In this document: piece by piece, positions 1-5,383 of the stretch
Layout of the letters: the number at the start of each line of letters is the position of its first letter
Position numbering within the stretch: the stretch's first letter is position 1
Source: Nitrospirota bacterium
GTDB taxonomy: Bacteria; Nitrospirota; Thermodesulfovibrionia; Thermodesulfovibrionales; UBA6898
Assembly: GCA_029858145.1 (NCBI GenBank)
Contig: JAOUFP010000053.1
Location: forward strand, 1-10,716
DNA length: 10,716 nucleotides
Direction: 5' to 3'
The notes under the pieces: model-generated
The model's database searches: none
Told to the model about the DNA's origin: nothing
The model's input: the letters and a program-made list of their open reading frames with translations, nothing else
Translations under genes and position numbers: made by a program

Positions 1-663
1 CAGATTTGGATTGAACTCCAGCGCCTTATCCCATTCCTCAAAAGCAAGGCCCGTCAGACCCGCCATATAATAGCTCAGGCCGAGCTGCACCCAGGCAGGC
101 CCATAGTTGGGATTGATCACCTTGGCCTTCACAAAATGCACAATCGCCTCTTCTGTCTGGCCCTTGTTTCTCAGCGCAATGCCGAGCTTTGTATGGACAT
201 CTGCCAGTTTCGGATGAAGCCTTACCGCCTTCCTGTATTCTTCGATCGCCTGATCATTCATATTGAATTCAAGATAGATATTCCCGACCCGGTAATGCTC
301 ATTCGCAAGCTTTCCCGCTATGAAGGGATCGAGCGCATTGGGGTCAGGGTGGGCTATCTGAGCGGCCATCGAGAAGACTTCCTGCGCCTTGCTGAACTCC
401 CCAAGATCATTGTAGGTCACCGCAAGATTCAGTGATGCCTCGGTATATCTCGGATTGAGTTCTAGTGCCTTCTCGAAATGAACGGCAGCTTCACGGAGAT
501 TGCCGTTGAGGTTCTCTATTATCCCCAGTTTGTTATGAACATCTGCGTATCTCGGATTGAGCGCTAATACGTCTTTCAAAAGAGGTTCTGCCTCGGAGAG
601 CTTTCCCTCTTCGAAAAGTTTTTTACCAAGTTCGTAAAGCTCTTGTAATGGCTGATTTACCAT
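1..663 (-). CDS. TPR-repeat protein, 3' part outside the window
   Basis: This reading frame opens with ATG at 663-661 and runs off the left edge, giving 221 visible residues and no stop. The protein is made almost entirely of tetratricopeptide repeats. Units lie at roughly residues 6-39, 40-73, 74-104, 116-153, 154-187 and 188-221, most ending in the typical [AL]LxLNPRY or similar helix-B signature. A short Pro/Asp-rich linker (about 105-115) breaks the array. There is no signal peptide or membrane segment in the visible part, so a cytoplasmic scaffold or protein-interaction role is likely, but the partner cannot be told. The start has no Shine-Dalgarno sequence; a strong promoter sits immediately upstream, so the mRNA is probably leaderless. 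The next in-frame ATG is far inside the third repeat, which supports this start. The TPR assignment is firm; any specific function would be a guess. Confidence 0.9.
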   Translation of the reverse strand, partial: MVNQPLQELYELGKKLFEEGKLSEAEPLLKDVLALNPRYADVHNKLGIIENLNGNLREAAVHFEKALELNPRYTEASLNLAVTYNDLGEFSKAQEVFSMAAQIAHPDPNALDPFIAGKLANEHYRVGNIYLEFNMNDQAIEEYRKAVRLHPKLADVHTKLGIALRNKGQTEEAIVHFVKAKVINPNYGPAWVQLGLSYYMAGLTGLAFEEWDKALEFNPNL

Positions 664-672
664 AGCTCTAAA

Positions 673-702
673 ATTATAGGGAGTGCGTTGAATTTTTGTC
701 AA
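673..702 (-). promoter_or_regulatory. Sigma-70-type promoter of the TPR gene
   Basis: On the minus strand a perfect TTGACA (702-697) is followed after 18 bp by a perfect TATAAT (678-673). Only 9 nt separate the -10 box from the ATG at 663-661, so a start site about 7 nt below the -10 box would leave a leader of roughly 3 nt. The hexamers are seen directly; the start site is inferred. Confidence 0.8.
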
Positions 703-774
703 CAATGCGAAGAAGGCCATGCGGCATCTACTGACCTGATCCAGTCAGCCGAAAAATTCATGCTCGTCCTGATT

Positions 775-809
775 AGGTAAAGTTTACATAGAACAGGTAA
801 ATTTTACCT
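775..809. promoter_or_regulatory. Tandem dyad operator/enhancer sites
   Basis: Two related dyads lie in tandem. The first is AGGTAAAGTTTAC (775-787, centre 782) and the second is AGGTAAATTTTACCT (795-809, centre 802). The right site is a perfect 7-bp inverted repeat around one base. The outer arms of the pair, ATTAGGTAAA (772-781) and TTTACCTAAT (803-812), are also perfect inverted repeats. The centres are 20 bp apart, so two dimers would bind the same helix face. They lie about 108-128 bp upstream of the predicted sigma-54 start site, where enhancer-binding activators usually bind. The half-site also resembles the DtxR/IdeR box (TTAGGT...ACCTAA), so a metal-responsive repressor is an alternative. 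The binding protein is unknown. Confidence 0.7.
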
Positions 810-883
810 AATGGTGATGATCCTGATACAGCTCGCTCCAATTTTATTCTTAAAAATCAAAGTGATACACATTAAATCCTGGC

Positions 884-899
884 TGGCATAACGCTTGCA
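884..899 (+). promoter_or_regulatory. Sigma-54 (-24/-12) promoter
   Basis: TGGCATAACGCTTGCA matches the RpoN consensus TGGCAC-G-N4-TTGC[AT], with the invariant GG (885-886) and GC (897-898) at the correct spacing. Only the sixth and seventh bases differ from consensus. Transcription would start near 910 and run rightward. A weak IHF-like sequence (AATCAA-N4-ATA, 855-867) lies between this promoter and the tandem dyads. AGTGATAC occurs at 861-868 and again at 910-917, either side of the promoter, possibly by chance. Confidence 0.72.
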
Positions 900-909
900 C
901 TATATCAGT

Positions 910-1179
910 AGTGATACGTCAGAAATAAAACTGTATTTCCCTTGGACAATACAGATATTGTTTCAGAAATATTGAGGCGTAGGAGGCAGCATCGGGGGAG
1001 TGCCTTTTCCATGTGTACCGCAAAGATCGTATATGTGGTATACACTTGTGACGGGGCAAATGAGGTGAGCGAAGAGAAGGACGTTCTGATTCAGGCAGAG
1101 GGCTGGAGGGTCCTTTGCCCTATCGCTTTCAAAGTCCTCCTCTTCTTCCTCGTTTTTCCCACTGCTGAAAGAAAACAGC
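910..1179 (+). other. Putative long 5' leader, no confident gene
   Basis: This stretch lies between the predicted sigma-54 start site and the cysteine-rich gene. One plus-strand frame is open from a TTG at 942 (ATG at 1011) to 1205, but it has no well-placed ribosome-binding site and does not look like a known protein. An AGGAGG occurs at 981-986 without a start codon at proper spacing. It may be an untranslated leader, a small RNA, or a short gene I do not recognise. Confidence 0.35.
1105..1140 (+). other. Hairpin in the leader region
   Basis: GGAGG (1105-1109) pairs with CCTCC (1136-1140), and CTTTG (1113-1117) pairs with CAAAG (1130-1134). This makes a two-part stem around a 12-nt loop with a small internal loop. 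Five T residues occur at 1153-1157, about 12 nt past the stem, which is too far for a classic terminator. Confidence 0.35.
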
Positions 1180-1473
1180 GTGTGCAGGTTTCCACTTTCA
1201 AATAATTATTTCTGGGACATGCCAGCCGGAAACTCCGTGGACCTGAAGGTTGAAAACGAAACCATTCAAAAAACCACAAAATGCCCTTCTGCGTTCAAAT
1301 GTTTAAGTGATAAAAACTTCCCCCTCTGCGCGCCTGAAAGTTCTATCCCGGGATATGGCTTGTTCGTTCATCCTGCTGAGATAAACTCATGCAATTATAA
1401 AATGTCATTCGGCAATGGCTTTATCTGCACCTGTCCTACACGATATGAAATCTTCTCCCGCTACAAGCGATAA
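1180..1473 (+). CDS. Small cysteine-rich protein, function unknown
   Basis: The frame gives 97 aa from GTG 1180, or 84 aa from ATG 1219; the start is uncertain because neither has a strong ribosome-binding site. I do not recognise a named family. The C-terminal two-thirds looks like a folded metal-binding or disulfide-bonded domain, with Cys at 35, 41, 50, 71, 83 and 85 (C-X5-C-X8-C-X20-C-X11-C-X-C), many aromatics and glycines, and an ending rich in Cys, Arg and Tyr (CTCPTRYEIFSRYKR). The N-terminal 30 residues are less protein-like, which favours the ATG. It has no signal peptide or membrane helix. It is the only plausible plus-strand gene in the window and the first good frame after the sigma-54 promoter, so RpoN control is inferred. 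It converges with the phosphoesterase gene. Fe-S or zinc binding is possible but not demonstrated. Confidence 0.6.
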   Translation: MCRFPLSNNYFWDMPAGNSVDLKVENETIQKTTKCPSAFKCLSDKNFPLCAPESSIPGYGLFVHPAEINSCNYKMSFGNGFICTCPTRYEIFSRYKR

Positions 1474-1596
1474 GAGTTCCCGGCATTTGCCTGCACCGAA
1501 ACCCTGATTTCAGAGAAAGCGCTGTCGTATCGAAAGTCGAGCATTCAACGGCATTTTCTTTCCTCCGCGTCATGCCCCCCAAAAAGCAACTCTGTC

Positions 1597-1629
1597 AAAA
1601 GACGGGATGTGAGCGGAAAAAGCTTTCAC
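1597..1629 (-). repeat. Imperfect direct repeat, copy A
   Basis: On the minus strand this copy reads GTGAAAGCTTTTTCCGC and continues to the TTTT at its end. By hand alignment it matches copy B (2113-2146) at 28 of 34 positions with one gap. It lies just past the stop of the phosphoesterase gene. Read as protein it could encode VKAFSAHI followed by an unrelated tail to a stop at 1570. Confidence 0.5.
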
Positions 1630-1639
1630 AGCGGCAGCA

Positions 1640-2056
1640 TCACCCCTTCACTGTCTTCAGGCGAAACGTCCTGTCCGCATATTCGTCATGCTTCTTTATC
1701 AGGAGCCATTCCTTCTCTTTCCCCGACATCCTCGCAAGGGCAAAGACTCCTTTCAGTTTTTTGCCCCTGAAGACCACCTCCAGCTTCCCTGCGCCGATAC
1801 TCCCGGCCTTCAGTGCATAGGTGCCGCTGTCCCAGACGAAGACCTCTCCTGCCCCGTACATGCCTTCCGGTATCGTACCTTCGAAGCCGGCGCAGGCGAG
1901 GTCATGGTCATTCACCATCACGGCGAGCCTTTTGTCGGCGGGGTTCATGGAAGGACCTTTTGGCACCGCCCAGGACTTGAGCACGCCTTCCATCTCAAGC
2001 CTCAGGTCAAAGTGCAGCCTTTTTGCGTGATGTTCATGCACAACGAATACCGGCAT
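1640..2056 (-). CDS. Stand-alone LigD-type 3'-phosphoesterase
   Basis: At 138 aa this is one 3'-phosphoesterase (PE) domain, the module that in bacterial LigD removes 3'-phosphates and ribonucleosides from DNA ends during non-homologous end joining. The motif HEHHAKRLHFDLRLE gives His9, His15, Asp17 and Arg19, and NDH gives His51. By spacing these correspond to the metal- and phosphate-binding His42, His48, Asp50, Arg52 and His84 of Pseudomonas LigD. The Tyr88 position is Cys55. Further PE hallmarks are SWAVPKGPS, FEGTIPEGMYGAGEV and a C-terminal WLLIKK. There is no ligase or polymerase domain and no Ku gene in the window, so it probably acts alone in end cleaning. ATG 2056 is the first start after an in-frame TAA at 2086-2084. 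GGGAAG lies 4 nt upstream but is inside a hairpin stem. The family is secure; the substrate is inferred. Confidence 0.9.
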   Translation of the reverse strand: MPVFVVHEHHAKRLHFDLRLEMEGVLKSWAVPKGPSMNPADKRLAVMVNDHDLACAGFEGTIPEGMYGAGEVFVWDSGTYALKAGSIGAGKLEVVFRGKKLKGVFALARMSGKEKEWLLIKKHDEYADRTFRLKTVKG

Positions 2057-2060
2057 CTTA

Positions 2061-2078
2061 CTTCCCGGTCTCGGGAAG
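2061..2078 (-). promoter_or_regulatory. Hairpin at the phosphoesterase translation start
   Basis: CTTCCCG and CGGGAAG form a perfect 7-bp stem with a 4-nt loop, ending 4 nt before the ATG at 2056. On the minus strand the 3' arm carries GGGAAG, the only Shine-Dalgarno-like sequence for this gene, so folding would hide it. Translation control is inferred. Confidence 0.45.
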
Positions 2079-2083
2079 ATTCT

Positions 2084-2146
2084 TTAACCCGAAAGCTGCT
2101 TCTGCCGCGACAAAAAGACCGCCATGTGCGCAGAAAAAGCTTTCAT
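2084..2146 (-). CDS. Possible 20-aa upstream peptide
   Basis: A 20-codon frame starts at ATG 2146 with AAGGTG about 5 nt upstream and ends at TAA 2086-2084. It is in the same frame as the phosphoesterase and separated from it by that one stop and nine further sense codons. Its first residues (MKAFSAHM) come from repeat copy B. It may be a leader peptide, the decayed N-terminus of a longer phosphoesterase, or simply translated repeat. No family is recognised. Confidence 0.25.
   Translation of the reverse strand: MKAFSAHMAVFLSRQKQLSG
2113..2146 (-). repeat. Imperfect direct repeat, copy B
   Basis: This is the second copy of the repeat at 1597-1629, in the same orientation and about 516 bp away, just upstream of the phosphoesterase gene. 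The uninterrupted core is GAAAAAGCTTTCA on the plus strand. Confidence 0.5.
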
Positions 2147-2327
2147 CGCAGCACCTTTGTAAGTCATATGCTATCTGAAGAAACATCACTTTTTAATACC
2201 AACAGTCCGATTTCAACAGCAGCCAATTTCTGCATTATGAAAGGTTTTTATGCGTGTATGCCTGTCATAACCGACTGATAGCCGCATTTTCCGCGGTTAC
2301 AGCTATACAATTATTTTACCTCTGCCC

Positions 2328-3086
2328 TCAGCCCTTTGCCTCCTCTTTTTTTATCTTGGAGAAGAGGAGTGTCATCATCCCCGCCATAAAAAGAATACCG
2401 CCGATGAGCGCCCAGACCGCCCCGGGTTCCCTGCACACTTCTACCATGGCAACCAGATAGGGCTGGAACCGGATGTTTTTTATAAATACCCCGTAGCCGT
2501 CCCGGAAGGAAGGGCTGTTCGGACGTATCCTGTCAACCCCCAAAGACACACCGCCCCTGAAATATTCGACATCAGCCGTCCAGTCCTTCATGTATCCCAT
2601 AGGATCCATGTCAACATCGATCTTCCTGAAAAGTACGTCGCTGCCACCGGGCAGTCTGAGCACGGCGTTTTCATAGACTACCGCTGTACCTTTGAAGCTC
2701 CCGTAGCCGCTGACCATATGTGCGAGGAGTATGAAGAGAAAACCGATATGCGCCACCTGAGGAGATATGATAAGCATCCAGTGCCGCGCGCGCTTCTTCT
2801 TCACGACAGACTCGATGCTGCAGAGGAGCGTATTCGCCGTAAGAAGAGAGAGTACGCCGATCGCGGCCCAGAGCCACCAGGTTATACCCGGAGGCGTTTC
2901 AGCCATAAACCTGAAGAGCGGTTCCGTATGAAGCGCAAGAAACTCCTCATTCGCAGGCATAACCACAGCTCCATAGAAAAGAAGACAGAGGAGCGTCATG
3001 AGAAGCCATATCGCAGTCCTCAGTGACAGAAAAAACTGAAGTATTTTGACCGGGATGTTTGTATTTTCCAGCTCATTCCTCATCAT
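2328..3086 (-). CDS. resB: Cytochrome c biogenesis protein ResB (short form)
   Basis: This 252-aa membrane protein belongs to the ResB/Ccs1 family. With CcsA/ResC it carries heme across the membrane and presents it for covalent attachment to apocytochrome c (system II). Hydrophobic segments lie near residues 16-42, 68-91, 105-127 and 222-243, with an extracytoplasmic domain between the third and fourth. His113 and His123 in the third helix (VAHIGFLFILLAH) are candidate heme ligands. Family members are commonly 400 residues or more, so this is a compact form with a reduced soluble domain, yet it starts and ends cleanly with a basic C-terminal tail. It starts 19 nt after the ccsA stop and is probably co-transcribed. 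The second codon is also ATG. The ribosome-binding site is poor, so translation may depend on coupling to ccsA. Confidence 0.85.
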   Translation of the reverse strand: MMRNELENTNIPVKILQFFLSLRTAIWLLMTLLCLLFYGAVVMPANEEFLALHTEPLFRFMAETPPGITWWLWAAIGVLSLLTANTLLCSIESVVKKKRARHWMLIISPQVAHIGFLFILLAHMVSGYGSFKGTAVVYENAVLRLPGGSDVLFRKIDVDMDPMGYMKDWTADVEYFRGGVSLGVDRIRPNSPSFRDGYGVFIKNIRFQPYLVAMVEVCREPGAVWALIGGILFMAGMMTLLFSKIKKEEAKG

Positions 3087-3105
3087 ACGTTACTCATGAC
3101 AGCCT

Positions 3106-3831
3106 TTAAAAGGTATGAGAACTCTTCATAAGCAGACTCACACCGAGATAGGTGAACAGTACGACACCAAAGCCGGCAATCCCGAGCACTGCAGCAGGCC
3201 TGCCGGACCACCATTGCCTCAGCCTCGCATGGAGATAAAAGCTGTAGAAAAGCCAGAGGATCACGGTCCATACTTCCTTGGGGGTCCAGAGCCAGTACGT
3301 TCCCCAGGCGTAATAGGCCCAGATTCCGCCGAATATCATCGCAACCGAAAAGAGGAAATAGCCGACGAGAATCATCTTGTACTGGAGTATCTCGGTCTCT
3401 TCTTCCCCGCTGAGCAGGTACAGAACGCCGAGCACCGCGGCCAGTCCGAAGAGGGCGTAAGAAAAGAAAGAAAAGGCGACATGGACCTCGAACCAGAACG
3501 TCTTCAGTACCGGCGGCAGGGGAAAGCTGTGGGGTCTCGCAAGCATCGCAAGGAACATGAAACAGACGGTCACCGCCGTTACAGGATTCAGAAAACGCTG
3601 CCTGTTCTTCAGGCTGAAGGATACGGGAATACCGAAGAGCATGAACGAGAGAGAGAGGAAAAAGAGCGTATCATGAGGGCCTGTAAGGGGAAGCCTGCCG
3701 AGCTCTGTTCCGCGCGAGACCATATAGGCCAACTGGAGGAGAAAGCCTCCGTAGACAAAAGGCAACCGGTAATAGCCGAAGACATAGAGTGCGGCAGACA
3801 GGATGGCGATAAAGACCGGATTTATCGGCAT
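3106..3831 (-). CDS. ccsA: Cytochrome c biogenesis protein CcsA/ResC
   Basis: This 241-aa polytopic membrane protein is the heme-handling partner of ResB in system II cytochrome c maturation. It has about eight hydrophobic stretches. The tryptophan-rich WWD region is WGTYWLWTPKEVW (residues 176-188), with Thr183 where the family normally has Asp (WGxxWxWDPKE). His117 (EVHVAF), His201 (LHAR) and His239 (SSHTF, near the C-terminus) fit the conserved histidines of this family. I place the start at ATG 3831, which gives a hydrophobic N-terminus 16 nt after the glcD stop. A longer frame from 3891 would add a basic 20-residue segment overlapping glcD and is less likely. Neither start has a clear ribosome-binding site. 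Family assignment is secure; the effect of the Thr substitution is unknown. Confidence 0.9.
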   Translation of the reverse strand: MPINPVFIAILSAALYVFGYYRLPFVYGGFLLQLAYMVSRGTELGRLPLTGPHDTLFFLSLSFMLFGIPVSFSLKNRQRFLNPVTAVTVCFMFLAMLARPHSFPLPPVLKTFWFEVHVAFSFFSYALFGLAAVLGVLYLLSGEEETEILQYKMILVGYFLFSVAMIFGGIWAYYAWGTYWLWTPKEVWTVILWLFYSFYLHARLRQWWSGRPAAVLGIAGFGVVLFTYLGVSLLMKSSHTF

Positions 3832-3847
3832 AACAGGAATTCGGGTC

Positions 3848-5200
3848 TCACGGAAAAATCTTGCCCGGGTTGAGGATATTCTTCGGATCAAAGACCACCT
3901 TGATCTTCTTCATCAGCTCGATTTCAACGGGGCGTATTTCCATCGTGATATACTCCTTTTTGGTCAGTCCCACGCCGTGTTCCCCGGAGATGGTGCCGCC
4001 CAGCTCAAGGGTCGCCCGGAATATGTCCCCGACGAGTTTCGAGGCCTTTTCATATTCTTCGTTATTGTTTCTGTCGACCATCAGATTCACATGGATATTG
4101 CCGTCACCTGCATGCCCGAAATTCACGATCCTGATCCCGGTGCTTTCGGCTAATCCCCTCAAAATCCTGAGCATTTCAGGAAGTCTGCTCCTGGGGACAA
4201 CAATATCCTCGTTTATCTTGGTAGGACTGATATGAAAGAGTGCCGGAGATACCGCACGGCGTGCCTCCCAGAGCTTTTCCCTCGCGCGCTCGTTCTGGGC
4301 CATGACCACTTCCCCGTCGAGGTCGCCGCATATCCCTGATATCTTCTCGGCATCCCTGGTGATCACCGAGGGGGCGCCGTCAAGTTCAATCAGGAGCAGG
4401 GCGTCGACATCATCGGGAAGGCCGATTGGCTTGTAGTTCTCCACCGCCTTTATCGTCTCTCTGTCGAGGAATTCCAGCGTCCTCGGGATAATACCCTCTG
4501 CAATGATCCGGGCAACCGCAGCGCCTGATTGCTCAAGTTCTCTGAAGAGTACCAACAGCGTAATGACTTCCTGGGGAAGGGGAAGGAGCTTAAGCCGTAT
4601 CTTCGTTATGACGGCAAGCGTCCCTTCAGAGCCGACCAGGAGCCCCGTGAGGTCGTATCCGACAACCCCCTTTGCTGTCTTTACCCCGGTCTGTATCAGC
4701 CGTCCGTCAGGAAGGACCGCTTCCAGCCCCAATACATAATCTTTTGTAACGCCGTATTTCACCGCCCTTGCACCCCCGGCATTTTCAGCAACGTTCCCCC
4801 CGATGGTACAGAAGTTCATGCTCGCCGGATCAGGCGGATAAAAAAGCTTATGGCGCTCGAGTTCCCTCTGGAGTTTTCCGTTGAGAACCCCGGGCTCCAC
4901 GAGCACGGTAAGGTTCTGCTCGTCGAGCTCGATTATCCTGTTCATCTTTTCCGTACTCAGGATAATTGCGCCCCGTGCGGGAACAGAGCCGCCGGTCATG
5001 CCGGTACCGGCTCCGCGGGGTATAACGGGGATACCGTTTGCGAAGGCGTATTTCATGACTTTTATGACATCAGAAGTGTCATGCGGCCATGCAACCGCGG
5101 CAGGGGGGGCCTCAAGCCCTGAGGCATCGAATCCATAACATAAGAGATCCTCAGGATGAGTCGAGGTCTTACCGGGCAAGAGTTCTGATAAATTATCCAT
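3848..5200 (-). CDS. glcD: FAD-linked glycolate/D-lactate dehydrogenase (GlcD-like)
   Basis: This 450-aa protein is of normal length for a VAO/PCMH-type flavoprotein that oxidises D-2-hydroxyacids such as glycolate or D-lactate. Residues about 32-205 form the FAD-binding domain, with PRGAGTGMTGG (61-71), TIGGNVAENAGG (132-143) and a GYDLTGLLVGSEGTLAVIT segment (181-199). The C-terminal FAD-oxidase domain carries FGHAGDGNIHVN (His363, His370) and SGEHGVG (Glu407, His408), which bind metal and substrate in relatives, and ends with the usual DPKNILNPGKIF. The Fe-S partner GlcF is not in the window, so the electron acceptor is open. D-lactate dehydrogenase or D-2-hydroxyglutarate dehydrogenase are alternatives. 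ATG 5200 is the only ATG, GTG or TTG codon after an in-frame stop at 5227-5225; its ribosome-binding site is weak. ccsA and resB follow closely. Confidence 0.88.
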   Translation of the reverse strand: MDNLSELLPGKTSTHPEDLLCYGFDASGLEAPPAAVAWPHDTSDVIKVMKYAFANGIPVIPRGAGTGMTGGSVPARGAIILSTEKMNRIIELDEQNLTVLVEPGVLNGKLQRELERHKLFYPPDPASMNFCTIGGNVAENAGGARAVKYGVTKDYVLGLEAVLPDGRLIQTGVKTAKGVVGYDLTGLLVGSEGTLAVITKIRLKLLPLPQEVITLLVLFRELEQSGAAVARIIAEGIIPRTLEFLDRETIKAVENYKPIGLPDDVDALLLIELDGAPSVITRDAEKISGICGDLDGEVVMAQNERAREKLWEARRAVSPALFHISPTKINEDIVVPRSRLPEMLRILRGLAESTGIRIVNFGHAGDGNIHVNLMVDRNNNEEYEKASKLVGDIFRATLELGGTISGEHGVGLTKKEYITMEIRPVEIELMKKIKVVFDPKNILNPGKIFP

Positions 5201-5383
5201 TTTCCAAAAAAAATATTCCGTCCCCTAAGGGATCTTTTCCGTTTCTGCGAGAGGCTCCCGAAGATCACCGCCGCACACAATACAGGCGCAGGCTTCGGCA
5301 CGACCCTCACTTGAATTGGCCAACGGGAGTCGGTTTCCCGTCAGCTTAGCATGAAACCTTCCGTCTCCCGACTTTCGTCTCCT
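5201..5383 (-). other. Structured smc-glcD intergenic region
   Basis: This 183-bp gap holds several dyads. ACGGGA/TCCCGT (5323-5328/5336-5341) encloses a 7-nt loop, and CCGAAG/CTTCGG (5258-5263/5293-5298) encloses 29 nt. GATCTT (5231-5236) can pair with AAGATC (5261-5266) as a competitor of the second. A small CCCC/GGGA-type hairpin (about 5222-5233) is followed on the minus strand by eight T residues just before glcD. It may be a 5' leader with regulatory folding or a weak terminator. It matches no riboswitch class that I recognise. Confidence 0.4.

Noticed and set aside
775..809. DtxR/IdeR-type iron box as the main explanation of the dyads
   Set aside because: Similarity to TTAGGT...ACCTAA is real but partial, and the position relative to the sigma-54 promoter fits an activator enhancer better; kept as an alternative.
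811..891. 26-codon hydrophobic frame starting right after the tandem dyads
   Set aside because: It has no ribosome-binding site or promoter and overlaps the sigma-54 promoter region; more likely chance.
942..1205. 87-codon plus-strand frame from TTG
   Set aside because: No ribosome-binding site, mixed low-quality composition, and it overlaps the better cysteine-rich frame. Kept only as a possibility in the leader entry.
1514..1558. 14-codon minus-strand frame with a good GGAGG ribosome-binding site
   Set aside because: Very short, no recognisable product and no promoter seen; the GGAGG may be chance.
1570..1629. 19-aa minus-strand frame starting VKAFSAHI in repeat copy A
   Set aside because: GTG start without a ribosome-binding site; better explained as part of the repeat.
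3115..3873. Long plus-strand frame antisense to ccsA
   Set aside because: Charged, low-complexity translation typical of the complement of a membrane-protein gene; ccsA is clear on the other strand.
5201..5383. Signal recognition particle RNA or known riboswitch in the smc-glcD gap
   Set aside because: A GGAAGG...GCTAAG stretch resembles SRP helix 8 superficially, but the conserved AGCAGC and the pairing around the GGAA loop are missing; no riboswitch consensus fits.
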